A DNA stretch of 64,000 nucleotides from Carposina sasakii (lineage: Eukaryota > Arthropoda > Insecta > Lepidoptera > Carposinidae), in NCBI GenBank assembly GCA_014607495.2, contig CP053154.1, forward strand, positions 15,252,001-15,316,000. The letters are read 5' to 3'. A program made the translations under genes and the position numbers. The notes under the pieces were generated by a model. The model was not told the origin of the DNA, did not search any database, and was given only the letters and a program-made list of their open reading frames with translations. Shown in pieces: positions 22,666-34,242 of the stretch. Every line of letters starts with the position of its first letter. Positions within the stretch are counted from its first letter, which is position 1.

Positions 22666-23049
22666 CAGGGTGTTTTTTTGTGGCCACCTTTAACGAAGGG
22701 TACGTACTCTATACATGAAATAAAGTAAGTTTATGCCAAAAAAAATGCTGGAATTTTTTTTTTTTTTTTTGAAAATTTTTTTAAAAATTCCTTGATCGTG
22801 CGAAATTTATAGTGTCTAGTGTTTATGTTAGTTTTTTTATAGACAGATATTAATTATTTTTCGTGAAAAAATCCTGCTACGCGCGTCTATGTGCATTTAT
22901 GCAAAAAAACGCAGTCTATTTACTCAACTTTGGACCCTAATATTTTGGAAACCAGACACTTCCCAGGTATGCTTCCATGGAGAAAAATGATCGTGATGAT
23001 GAGGAGATTCCGTAGTTTTCGGGAACGTTGACGACCAAAAATCACCCTG
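22666..23049 (+). mobile_element. CAGGGTG-type MITE, complete reference copy
   Basis: CAGGGTGTTTTTTTGTGGCC at the left and GACCAAAAATCACCCTG at the right, TA on both sides (22,664-22,665 and 23,050-23,051), 384 bp. It contains the intact GATCGTGATGATGAGGAGAT block, the empty site for the Transib insertion at 33,579. Confidence 0.88.
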
Positions 23050-24625
23050 TATATGAAAACATTTTGGTTAATATGGTGGAAAATGGGTGTGTAATTTGCA
23101 CACTTTTGCCCAACCTCTTTTGGGGGATAATGGGCGTGACTATATGTATATATATAATTAACCTAGGACAAATAGGACATAATATAATTATAGAATTAAC
23201 CCACATCAAGATCATAATAAGACATCTTACCACTGCTGCGCACAGGCCTTCTTCCAACGCAACGTCTTCACCTGGCTTCTTCTCATTCTTTTGCTATATG
23301 CCACCAGCTGCAACTTGTCGAAATTCAAGTTTTCCCCACATAAACTACAATAGTACCTAGTTGTGAAAATCTAAAAGGAATTCAAACTTTAACTAGAGCT
23401 CACTAAGTGAAATTGCACCATGACTTTGTAAAGAAACTCAATTTTCTACATAAGGTTGTTTCGTATGGAGTTATGAAGTGTTTGCTAAGTAAGCTGCAAT
23501 TTTCTAGCACTTTAGTTAATGTGAACGCTCACTTACACACAACTACAGGAAACACGCTACAGAATTGCACATGCTATGGCAGATAATTTAGTTTTACTGA
23601 CAATGGGAGTAAGTTTGTAGTTTAGTAATTTTACTTTGGATAAATATAAGATATATTTTGGACCATCATTTCTATCTCATGGGGGCCATGTCGTAATCGT
23701 GTCCTCTACTGAAAAAACGAGCCATACTATTTAATACATTTTTGCTTCCAAAAAAGATGTACTCGTGTCGTTGTCGTAATCGAGTCGTGGCCGTGTCGTC
23801 TATTGGAAAAATGCCCATTGTCTGCGACACGAGCGACATCGGAAATTGACAGGAAACATTTCGCGAGATATTGAAACTGTGATCGTTGATATTATATTAT
23901 TATTCTGTTAAGTCTAATAGAATAATAAAAGTCAAGTCATATAAGGTGTAACGGTTATCATATAGAAATATATTTAGCAGAAGGCGTAATAATATACACC
24001 TAACCATTCTCATACATTTGAAACTTTAAAAATACTAATAACTTCAGAGTTTAATTATTTAAAATCATTATACCTGCGTAGGTAGGTTGGGTAGATTGGA
24101 TGTGTTATCACTATGACTATTAAAAGCGAAGTAAGACATATATGTATAAATAGAATTAAAATATTATACCTACCATTAATAAAACACATTTCGTCCAAGG
24201 CTCTAGGATATGCAAGGAGATGAAGACCAAATCTCACTTAGCACAAACACCTACGTTTTCTTTTCAATCAATGCCGCATATTTGATAAACATCGTACCAA
24301 AAGAAAACGATGAGCTATAAAGGTTTCTATTAAGACACCAAGACGACACCAAAATTAAAGGACCATGGCCGGGTTTATCATTAGCTCGATGATGGTATCC
24401 ACCATATGTCTGTTACCCACCTTCATCATAATCATCAAATTAAAGTCTCTAAGCGGAGCCTTTACAACATGGCTTCGGCACAATAAATGGTTTGAAAGAA
24501 GTTCCAACACTTTAGTCGTGCTATTAGTCCCGCTCATGATCTTATAATGCTAGTATTAATTTTAACCAGTAAAGTTACTGTTTACAGGATATATACTTTA
24601 CTTATAACTAAATCTATAGTAGGAA
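23050..24625. other. No gene supported
   Basis: 23,075-23,140 is a short dispersed repeat (GGGTGTGTAATTTGCACAC...TTGGGCAA type) also near 50,380-50,445 and 60,265-60,325. Frames of 60-110 codons (23,028-23,360 and both strands of 24,355-24,547) have no domain and include repeat sequence. Confidence 0.5.
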
Positions 24626-24658
24626 AGTTAGCTGTATAACTCGGTTATACAGCTAACT
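24626..24658. repeat. Perfect 15-bp hairpin
   Basis: AGTTAGCTGTATAAC, loop TCG, then its exact complement. Strong short stem without a T-run; no gene beside it. Confidence 0.7.
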
Positions 24659-24980
24659 CTTCTTGGTTGCACCTATGGTTGCGCCTCCACAGGTGCCCTA
24701 CTAAGCCCTAACCGTCGGAGATATTTATGGACGTTTATCTATCTACCCGCGGAGTGAGGAAATTGGATGGAAATAACGCAGGTATAGCTTGTACAAGAAG
24801 TTTCCAAATTAAAGTAACAAAAAATATCGTTGAAAACTCTAATTTTGTCAAGTTTAAGTATCGAAAGTAGCGCCACCAATTTTGTGCGACTTTTTTGTAC
24901 AGATGTTATTGCACTTGTTGGATTTCTTTTTAAGTCGCGGCTCGGATGACTAGGCTGCGACCATGAGTAGATGATACCTA

Positions 24981-25147
24981 AAGGTGGGTTCCCACGGTGC
25001 GTGATATTACGGACGGACGCGCACCAGCCCGCACCACGGATCGTGGGAAACGGAGTGTCCGTGGTAATACAGACGCGTCCGTGGTGCGCGTCCGTCCGTA
25101 GCAGTCGGCGCGTCCGCGTCCGTCCGCGAAATCACGCACCCACCTTA
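24981..25147. mobile_element. CpG-rich palindromic MITE, copy 1
   Basis: Ends AAGGTGGGTTCCCACGGTGC and GAAATCACGCACCCACCTT are inverted. The interior is packed with GGACGGACGCG and CGCGTCCGTCCG motifs, in sharp contrast to the AT-rich surroundings. Second copy at 38,168-38,327. Confidence 0.75.
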
Positions 25148-25883
25148 ACACACATATCGTTTGGTTTTCTTTCTCGGTGAATGATTACAGATCTATGTAG
25201 ACAGCGATTTGTACTCATTAAAGCCGTTGATAATGGCGCCTCTGTCCGGTCTTGTCGGCGTCCTGGCCCGAAAGTTTAGGGAGTACCTATCTGTGTTTGC
25301 GAATATACATTATTACATATATCCCAATTAACAATCTAACGTCGTCGTTCAAAAGTTTAGTACTGGTTTACCAGAGTCCAATTCGAAACGAACCATACTG
25401 TTTTTTTTTTGTAGAGAGTTTTACACTCACGCTGTTACAATATATTTTTTTTTACGTAGACAGTGGGGCCCTCGCCACATCACTGCGGTTGATATAGTTA
25501 TTCAGAGAGCGAATCTCGTTATTAAGTTTCATTCCCGGCTTCTGAAATACAATTACAGGGACAATCATGGATTTTTATATCTAAATATATATATTTAGAT
25601 GTTATATATATGATCAGAAGTAATATTTTATGTATTTCTCGTAAACATTCCCGTTGATCTAAATTTGTATAAATGCACTTTTCTCGTGGTAACTATACAA
25701 ATTTATCCTAAAATTTCCCCTATTTTACAATTTATACTAACCTGAAAAAAGTTATATTTTTTTTATTCCGTTTCATGATCTCACATAATTTCTGGATAGG
25801 CCCTTATTTTATCTTTTAGTGAAAGAATTTTATGAAGCGGTCCTAGAGTTGGAGCCTAGTCAAAGTAAATAAATAAATCTACC
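25148..25883. other. No gene seen
   Basis: Includes a small palindrome ATCTAAATATATATATTTAGAT near 25,580 split here into its two halves ATCTAAATAT and ATATTTAGAT; otherwise unremarkable. Confidence 0.5.
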
Positions 25884-25891
25884 CTCTAGAT

Positions 25892-26108
25892 CAGGGGTTC
25901 TCAAACTTATTTTGTCTACTGCCCACTTTGAGAATAAATTATTTTTTAGGGCCCCCATTTTTTCACCTACTTAAATACTACTATAACTCCCCAAGCCTCT
26001 ACACAACGCCCCAATTTTTTTTTCTGGGTCTCTTACCCGGTACTAAGGGGGGCCTTTGGGCCTGCAGTGCCCATAAGGGGGCGTTATCGCTCACTTTGGG
26101 AAATGCTG
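25892..26108. mobile_element. 217-bp hAT-type MITE
   Basis: Left end CAGGGGTTCTCAAACTTATT, right end CACTTTGGGAAATGCTG, flanked by 8-bp CTCTAGAT on both sides (25,884-25,891 and 26,109-26,116). The GGCCCCCATTTTT and GGGGGGCCTTTGGGCC blocks resemble those of hAT elements that start CAGGGGT. Confidence 0.85.
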
Positions 26109-26116
26109 CTCTAGAT

Positions 26117-26784
26117 ATATGACCTACTACTATGACCTACTATTTGCTACTGACACGTATGTACATAACACAAATGTTTTTTGCGTGTTTGTGTGTACGT
26201 GATTATTTTCCGAGTAAATCCGAGTAACACAGAAGTTTACATAATATCGGTGACGCAATTGTCTGAAGGGTAACGCTATCCACCTCCTTGCGGGTCGCTC
26301 CCATCTTCCATCTTCTTGAATGACATGTTTGCATAAGAATCGATAGAGGCATTTATCGTGTTATTAATCATTATAAAAAATATCTTTACATAGGAACTTC
26401 AGCTTTTTTACCACAAACAAACTGAATCGGATCTTGATTTTATCTCAGTGGTCATTATATTGATATTTGATAATAGCCAATTTTGTTAGGTTAGAGTACC
26501 TACAGTTTTGAATTAAAATAATTTGATTTCTGTAATTTTATTTTGTCAAAGCAAATACCTAATTATAAAATAAGTATCACGATTTCAAAGAAAATAATAC
26601 AGAAATCTAATTTCACAAAGACTATTCTAAAAATAATTAGTAGGTATTCTGAGAACGTTAAAAGCTAAACATGGTTATCGTAACGCGTCGTTTACGAAGT
26701 AACAAAAAGTAACACAGCTGTAAGGTGTAACTCCCACGAGCTAGGAAAATACTGCAATATTATCACATTGATAACTATAAATGT
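26117..26784. other. No feature seen
   Basis: AT-rich without gene or clear repeat. Confidence 0.55.
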
Positions 26785-27030
26785 CGCGTGGTGCCGGCAG
26801 AGTAGAGTTTGTACCACCCCATGCCTGCCCATTGGTATCGATTAAGGGTATCCGGGATGTGGGCAGCAGCGCCTCCCGTACTGACAACATAGTCCGAAAA
26901 TCACACTGCGGTCACCAACCCGCCTGCCCAGCGTGGTGACTATGGGAAAAATCCCCCTATGGCAGTAGCCTTGTGGCGTGCCCTGGGGGAGGCCTACCTA
27001 CGTCCAGCAGTGGACTGCAATAGGCTGAAG
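26785..27030 (-). repeat. Dispersed repeat family R4, long copy
   Basis: Minus-strand R4 including the GCGTGGTGCCGGCAGAGTAG end and the CAGTGGACTGCAATAGGCTG end. Confidence 0.75.
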
Positions 27031-27239
27031 AAGAACTATAAATACATGAGCATAATCTTCGTTAGTAAGTAATGAAAAGTCAAAACGCATGGTATTTTTA
27101 CTCCAAAAACATTTATTTTAAGCTGATATTGATCGATGTCCAATGACCGAATTCATATTACAAAAAAAAATTGCCTTTCTCCAAATAGAACGACGCGACG
27201 GTGACAAAACATGGCATGATCTTGTGACAGTCTTATACT

Positions 27240-27330
27240 TTTCACTATGGGTGCGCCCACCACCGGGCCCTAACCCTACTGATTTTAAAACTTTAAATAC
27301 AATCGCCACGAGAAACCAGATTTTTTCCCG
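27240..27330 (-). repeat. R3 fragment
   Basis: GGTGCGCCCACCACCGGGCC and a degraded CGCCACGAGAAACCAGAT block. Confidence 0.55.
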
Positions 27331-27383
27331 AGCACCTATTGTTGTAACATGCAATGACAATGACATTGGCACTATTCCGAAAT

Positions 27384-27655
27384 CATAGAGGAATAAGATG
27401 ACATAGAGTGCTAATGTCATACTAACTGTTTCGATGCACCATTAGACTTTTCGGTGCCTCACAATTCCAGTCCTTGACACTTAGATTATATTAGTGTAAT
27501 GTATAGTAATGTACTACATTACTAATGTATTTTAACGTCTAGTAATGTAATCTAAGTGTCCAGGACTGGAATTGTGAGGCACCGAAAAGTCTAATGGTGC
27601 ATTGAAACTGTTAGTATGACATTAGCACTCTATGTCTACATCTTATTCCTCTATG
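27384..27655. mobile_element. Near-perfect palindromic MITE
   Basis: 272 bp, almost entirely two inverted arms of about 130 bp: CATAGAGGAATAAGATG...GTCCTTGACACTTAGATTA and its complement, around a TAATGTACTACATTA centre. A second, interrupted copy is at 57,494-58,230. Confidence 0.88.
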
Positions 27656-27860
27656 CTATCGTCTAGTCTAGTCGGCAACTACTTGCTTCGCTGTTGTGTT
27701 GCTAGTGGAGGGTGTGCCTAAATCCCATCGGGCCATCGCGAGCAGTAACGAACAGGCACGAGCGGTTTCTACAACTGGGCGGGGAGATGAGAATACTCGT
27801 CGAGACGGGAATACTACCCATTGTGGATATATAGCTACGACGTGACCATAACAGCTAGCA

Positions 27861-28144
27861 GGGGGGCGATTCCGCAAAAAATTTCAGCCGAAACGCAACC
27901 ACTAAAGAAAGTTAACGAAACGTGATGCGAAGCAATATTTCCTTACTGCTGGAGTATTAAGGTATATTTTAGCATGCGTTATCGCGAGTATGACAGAATA
28001 TAATCAAATACGAGTGTGTATCTCGTGCTGAAAAGTGTCTAATTACGTCCCCGTAAAGTAAATTATTGCTTTGTTCTGAGCGTTTGTAGATGCGGTTCCG
28101 TTTCGGCTTTGTTCCAACTAGAGACTTTTTGAGAATTGTCCCCC
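27861..28144. mobile_element. GGGGG-type MITE, complete
   Basis: Left end GGGGGGCGATTCCGCAAAAA then CAGCCGAAACGCAAC; right end TTTCGGCTTTGTTCC, then GAGACTTTTTGAGAATTGTC and CCCC. Inverted but imperfect ends. Other copies: 16,092-16,366 and 31,842-32,257, with a lone end at 1,677. Confidence 0.75.
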
Positions 28145-29286
28145 TATCATTTTACTATCACTACGAGTACAGACAGGAGCTGGATTGCTTAATATATGAA
28201 AATCTGTTCGACAGTTGAAAGGTGAAAACGCTAAAGCGCTATTATGATATTTTTTCGAAATGTTAGCCAGATGTGGGGGACATAAAAGAGGTGCAGGATC
28301 ATAAATGGGATCCCATAGTCACGGTTTGGGAACAGATGTATCTAGACCAGTGTCAATTTTTTATACTTTTTATAAAATGACTAAACGAGACTTACTTACA
28401 TACATGTTTTGAGGATAGACATCGTATTATATTACATACTTAAGGCTCCTTTAAATAAAAAGCGCTTCGTGTTGTTATCTCCATTAAAAAATATTTCTTT
28501 TCAAAATTAAGCTTGTTACTCTTCAGCTAGGGCTGTGTTAAGGTAATGCTGATTTTTTTCATTTTTTTATTTTAATTTTGTATTTTCTTATTGGAAACTA
28601 TTTATTTTAAAATTACAAAAAAATACATTTGGAATTTACATTATGAAGATTTCATCTGCTCATATACAGGAATTGATATGTGCCAAATTTAACTTAATGC
28701 ACATTTGAAATAAATAATTAAAAAATATGAAAATTTATTGTATTGTGTATCTCTTAATTTGAAATGACAAATTAATTTCAAACAAAAGAATAATAATGGC
28801 AGTTTTGAATTGCAAATTTTTGGAATAAAATTTATTTAAACTTCATTTTAGTTTCATCTATTTGGGTGAGTACATGTTTAATTGTTGTAATTTTTAAATC
28901 AATTTAGGGTAATTATCATGTATTTAAGTACTTTGCATAATGACTTTATCATCAACATATATATTATTATTATGTGGTATCTAATATGGCTGTGATAGGG
29001 ATCTTACTAATAGTTCTAGAACGTGGTAGATAAGTAAAAAGCATCGTTACGTTTTTACACCAATGCTCAGTAATATGTCTTAAGAGATAAAGAGACCGGG
29101 AGCTATCAAACTTAGAATGGTCATAAATAAAGTAACGTTGTGATTACCTACCTATTTGAACCGAAACACCATATCCTGTTCTAGTATGCTTTACAAGAAA
29201 TATCAGTGTATGTCGTTCGAGTCTATTATGAAGCTCAGGGACGTTCTCTCAGGTGATGAGCTGAGTACAGTAACTTGTCTCTCATA
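28145..29286. other. No gene seen
   Basis: Strongly AT-rich. A short block at 29,240-29,275 (TTCTCTCAGGTGATGAGCTG) recurs at 3,865-3,895 and, inverted, at 48,333-48,365. Confidence 0.55.
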
Positions 29287-29675
29287 TAATTTGGTGAGAG
29301 CGAGATGTCTCACTTTTAAACGTCAAATTCACAGAGCTATTAATAACTAGATAAACTAAGTGGATGCACTTTGCATGTAAAAAATAGACTTAAGAATTAG
29401 AAAATTAAGAATAGACACTCGTCCTCGAGCCTGGACTGAAGGAATTAGGGCTGATAGAAGTGGTTGGCAATCCCTTTTTACACACCAAGTAGAAAAAGTA
29501 GGGTCACGCATAAACCACCCAGGGATTATGTGACCCTTCGTTAAATTTGTAAAAGAACCTATATTATATAATAAATAAATAAATAAAATAAAAACACTTG
29601 CCTTGTCTAGTTATTACTTAGCTCTATGGATTTGACGTTTATAAGTGAAACATCTCGCTCTCACCAAATTCATCA
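29287..29675. mobile_element. Foldback split by a LINE-like 3' end
   Basis: Arms of about 64 bp, 29,287-29,350 and 29,611-29,675, pair through AATTTGGTGAGAGCGAGATG and AATAACTAG. Between them lies a segment with a short frame (RPRAWTEGIRADRSGWQSL and a TGA stop near 29,530) and a (TAAA)n-type tail at 29,570-29,595, as left by a 5'-truncated non-LTR element. Confidence 0.6.
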
Positions 29676-29815
29676 TACCGGTGCTGGCCTCTCTATACTA
29701 GACGTAGATGTAGAACCTGATTCATCATCTCGCAGTTGGCTACTTCGGGAATACAGTCGTATATCAGTAGACATGTATACACATAGGCACAAGATAAATA
29801 ATAAATAAATAATAA

Positions 29816-30048
29816 TAAATATTCACACACTACACAACACATTAACCTAGTCCCACATTAAGATCCATAAGGCCTTGTGTCGTGGGTACTAAGCAACGGC
29901 ATATTAATACATAGATAAATAACATCCATGACTCGGAAACAAACATCGATATTCATCATATCAATGTTTGCACCTACTGGGATTCGAACCTAGGACCTAT
30001 GGCGTCGCAGGCAGGATCACTACCTACTAGACCAATCGGCCGTCAATA
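29816..30048 (-). repeat. tRNA-derived SINE3, full copy
   Basis: The most complete SINE3: box B GGGATTCGAACCTAGGACC (reverse strand), GACCAATCGGCCGTC head, and an ACACACTACACAACACATTA 3' end. Confidence 0.8.
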
Positions 30049-31841
30049 AACGTTGACTTTTGACAACCCTACACCTCGACGCTGACGGTCCCTAGCGACG
30101 CCACTAACAACGCAATCTACATAAATTCCCAGCAAAAAGAGGTCATTACAAAACGCGACGCATCTCATACTCGTATCTGCGTACCTTTTGAGACTTGTTA
30201 TTATTTGATGACGTTGTCGCGGATAATTTGTCCCCAGCCGCATGTCTCCAAACTTTTAGCGGATAATGATAGGGGAAATTTCTTTGAAGGGTAATTTTAA
30301 ATAACGTTCTTAATAAAGAGTTCCTATTCAATAACAGTTTAAATATTATAAACGTGAATGTTAGTATGTTTGTTACTCTTTGCCTATCTACCTTAGCTAG
30401 ACTATTACACTTACTTTATTTCATTTTGATAGTAAATAACTATCTAAATAGGAAAATTCATCAAAATCCCTAAAAGGCCGTTACGGCAAATCACAGTACA
30501 TTTCACAGAAAACGACTTTCAAATTATATGCTTATTTTATTATACATATAAATAACACCGTTGTGTTCCTCAAGTAAGGTAGCCAAAACTGCACGACCGC
30601 GAAGGAGATCTTTCAGTAATGTTTAGCATAACAAGGTCAGCGATGGTCCAATGACACTCTAAAATAATGTTTACTCTCCCTCCGTGAAATTTTATTACTG
30701 GAATCTATTTAGCGAGAGCACAGCTAATATTTACATAGTAGATTCTTTCACCAGCATTGAAACATTGTAAGGGAAAAGTACCTCCATTCACTATTTACAG
30801 CAAATACAGTGTAGCTGTGCTATTTATAGTGACTCTCGCCTTAATATTAAAGTTACTTAGTTCAAAGAGCGCTGATACCCCCTGTCTGAAAGGTAGCATG
30901 CCACCTGTTTCAATCAGATCATCAATAAGCATTGCTGGTCAGAATGTCTGCTTGAGTGTAGACACATATTATCAACACACACACTAAATATGTATAAGAT
31001 ACATACCTGTCTTACTTGACTTATGTTCCTGTTGTGTCCCCTAGATGGGGTAGAGGGCGTCCCCTCCACAGATCTTCGCCATCCCGTTCGGTTCTGAGCT
31101 TCGCGTGTTTTTCACGTTTTAATTCATTCCAGGTCTTCCCTACATAAATATATCTACGCAGGTAGGCAAAGTTCACGGATCTCTATTTGCCACTGTTCTG
31201 ACATCAGTACCTACCTCTTTCGGTTCACTGACTTTCAAGATTTTATACACTTGATTTTTAGGGTAGGGCATAGGGCCCGGTTGTGGACGAACACCATTTG
31301 AAAAATCAATTTAGGTTCATAAGGATTCACGAAACATGGCTTATATTTCAGTCCACAATTCCCTTAAGTTCATTAGCAAGTAGTTCATTAGTACCTGAAT
31401 GCACAATGCAGATGGCTGCTCTACACAGATGCATTATGAAGGAAATGTGTTAACTAATTGATCTACTTTGATGTAGATCTGCGACTGCCAAGCCGGGCCT
31501 TAGCCGGGCTCTATGAATAAACTATTGTAACATATGTAGTCAACCCGTTCCTTTAGAAATGAAACGAAAAAATCTAAAAATCTAGTTCGGTTATGTACGT
31601 TATAAGCCGGTCTAACCGGGTTGGTACCGAGCTATAGATCGAATCGATGTATGACTAGCCCATTAGTTGCACAATTTTCTATTAACAAAAATTATCAGGC
31701 CACCTCCTTCTTGTTCTTTCTTCATGGACATAACCTACCTTGGTTAATAAGACGAACTTTCTGCAGCCGTTTAACGCATTTGTGCTTTGAGTAGGTATAT
31801 GTACCTATCAACTTTGACTACACTTCGTTTCAGTTACGCAA
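30049..31841. other. No gene seen; small repeat pieces
   Basis: 30,345-30,400 resembles a Helitron-like 5' end (ATTATAAACGTGAATGTTAG). 30,580-30,640 is a dispersed block (GCCAAAACTGCACGACCGCG) with relatives at 48,265, 49,390, 59,075 and 60,190. 31,262-31,295 is an R3 scrap. A 76-codon frame at 30,757-30,987 has one hydrophobic stretch but no family signal. Confidence 0.5.
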
Positions 31842-32257
31842 GGGGGCTATTCCGCAAAAAATTTGAGCCGACACGCAACCACTAATGAACCGTTAACGAA
31901 AATCGGTGTAAGGAAATATTTACTTACCACTGGAGTATAGCTTCAAGCACACCGGATGCGTATGCGTACACGTAAGCGTAGACGTACACTTACCTCTAAG
32001 TATAATGTATGGAACTGTCACCGCTTGACGTCTATGCTTACGTGTACTCATACGCATCCGATGTGCTCGTGGCTTTAAGGTATATTTTATCATGCAGTGG
32101 TAGCGAACATGACAGAATAAAATCAAATATCTGTCTCGTGCTGAAATGTGTCTAATTTCGTGTTGTCATCGTAAAGTAATTATTGCGTTGTTTTGAGCGT
32201 CTACAACAGTTCCGTTTCGGCTTCGTTCCAACTCGAGACTTTTTGAGAATTGGTACC
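31842..32257. mobile_element. GGGGG-type MITE interrupted by a palindromic MITE
   Basis: Same family as 27,861-28,144. The continuity GGAGTAT/AAGGTATATTTTA is broken at 31,939 by a 136-bp palindrome ending at 32,075. Confidence 0.75.
31940..32075. mobile_element. Palindromic GTATGCGT MITE nested in another MITE
   Basis: Arms start AGCACACCGGATGCGTATGC and end GCATCCGATGTGCTCG. Rich in the alternating ACGT/GCGT words. Related to 43,560-43,762 and 46,172-46,818. Confidence 0.75.
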
Positions 32258-33243
32258 CAGTTCTCTGACACTGTCGCTAGTGTCTTTGTAGGTGGAAAGA
32301 CTTTTATATTTTTGATTAGAATCTACACTGCTAGGATATAATATCAGAGCTCGAAAAAAATATAAAATAAACAACATCAAAGGTATTTAACACTAACTAT
32401 ACCTCTATTAAAACCTAACCTCAATCCACAAAATCTCTTTAATCCCTTAATTCCGCCAGTTATTAATATAATATTAGTAGTTCGACGTAACTGAGTTACG
32501 GGTTAGCTCCGCGGTAATCCTGTACCACGTTAAACTGGGATTAACACTACGGTTACCGCTAGTTTACGAGACTGCGCCTTAAGCACGGTTAGTGAGTAGC
32601 TGAATAATTAGGAATTTAAGAAAATATATCGTGTAGATAGATTAACATCTATTTATTAATAATTTTATAACATCTATTTTTAAATTTCCTATACATTATA
32701 TTTGTGACAGCCAGGCAAATAATGATATGGTGACTTTCTTTTGAGATGAAAACCAGTGAAAATTTTCGCAAGAAAATTCATTTTTTTTTTACTTAAAAAA
32801 AAATCAGGAAAATAATGGTTCGTTTAAGTAGGCCTTAAATAATGACTTAAAACAAAATTTTAACCTATGATTTTCAAAAATCAAAGTTGCTCTCAAAAAA
32901 GTTCAATTAAGTGATCAACCCCAAAAGAGAGTCACGCGTGATCCAAAGTACAGCAATGTATTATGTAATATGTTGCCATAAAATTGCGCAACCATAAACT
33001 TCTCTGTTCTTATACAATACTTCGATCCTTACCTCAATTCCAGTTATTTGCATTATCAAAGACACGCCGAAGTTTCAGAGAGTACCGGTACGTGCCTTGT
33101 TTGTAGTTCCATAAACTTTACTATTGGTTTAATTATACAGGGTATAAGCGACCCTGTATATTGTACTTTGTATCGGTTTCCATCATTTAACTGTCAGAAG
33201 TCTGACGACGTGACTATTCTTAGTACATTACATTTTTTTTATA
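32258..33243. other. No feature seen
   Basis: AT-rich; frames up to 82 codons run into the MITE that begins at 33,244 and show no domain. Confidence 0.55.
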
Positions 33244-33573
33244 CAGGATGTTTTTTTGTAGCCACCTTTAACGAAGGGTACGTATTCTATAAATGAAATA
33301 AAGTAAGTTTATGCCAAAAAAAATGCAGGGAAAAAAAAAAAAAAAAAGAATTTTTTTTTTAAAATTCCTTGATCGTGCGAAATTTATAGTGTCTAGTGTT
33401 TATGTTAGTTTTTTTATAGACAGATATTAATTATTTTTCGTGGAAAAATCCTGCTACGCACGTCTATGTGCATTTATGCAGAAAAACGCAGTCTATTTAC
33501 TCAACTTTGGAGCCTAATATTTTGGAAACCAGACACTTCCCAGGTATGCTTCCATGGAGAAAAATGATCGTGA

Positions 33574-33578
33574 TGATG
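33574..33578. repeat. Transib target-site duplication, left
   Basis: TGATG, repeated at 37,960-37,964. Present once in the empty MITE copies. Five-base duplications are usual for Transib. Confidence 0.88.
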
Positions 33579-33912
33579 CACAGTGGTTCCAATGTATGGG
33601 AGGTGCTGGACATTCGCATCCAAAAAATAAAATTGGTGAATCTTGAGAAACTAATTATGCCATCTTGTTTGGTAGATCAATGTCTTTGAAAGTTATTACT
33701 TAAAGTTTTTTTGTAACTGTTATATTTGAGGAGATAATTGAGAAATAGTATCTTCTTACTATGGAAATGGTCAAACTTACTTACATATCTCTTGATTCCG
33801 GCCTCGTTTCAAGTTGCGGTCTTCGGTATTGTGTTTATATTTGAGAGAACTACAATTAATGCTAACACACATAGTGCGCCAAACGTGCACTTTCTGCGGT
33901 ACATAGAGATGT
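33579..33912 (+). repeat. Transib left terminal inverted repeat
   Basis: About 334 bp, differing from the right arm at only a few positions (for example CTAATTATG/CGAATTATG, and ATCTTCTTA/GTTTTCTTA). The two arms encode near-identical 60-codon antisense look-alike frames; these are not genes. No clear RAG nonamer at 12 or 23 bp from the heptamer. Confidence 0.9.
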
Positions 33913-34242
33913 CTATTTTTATATACGAAAAAGTTCCATACTGAACACTACAATGAAAGTGATCTTGTAATTTTGATTTTTGACATGTCCAAAATGTAGG
34001 TCAAATGGTTTGAGAACTAAATTACACTAAAATTGTTAGTGGTAGTATTTATTTAATAAAATTCAAAAAATACGAAAAGCACAACATGCATTATAAATCT
34101 ATAAAATAGTACAGATAAATTTAACTAAAAATGTCTATAAACACAGAGAGAAAGACCCTAGTTACACGAATGAGATCTTTTTATTAAACTGTAATAAAAA
34201 ATTTATTTATTTATATTTATTTTAATTAAAATTTTAATTTAT

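Noticed and set aside
24355..24547. Overlapping sense and antisense 60-codon genes
   Set aside because: Frames on both strands of the same low-complexity stretch; no support for either.
30757..30987. Membrane peptide gene
   Set aside because: One hydrophobic stretch only, no homologous family recognised, no splice or promoter evidence.
33579..33620. True RAG recombination signal (heptamer-spacer-nonamer)
   Set aside because: The heptamer is exact, but no ACAAAAACC-like nonamer is found 12 or 23 bp away; the similarity is limited to the Transib-type end.
33738..33944. Small gene present twice (also 37,570-37,800 on the other strand)
   Set aside because: These are the two Transib inverted repeats; similarity at protein level follows from the DNA repeat.
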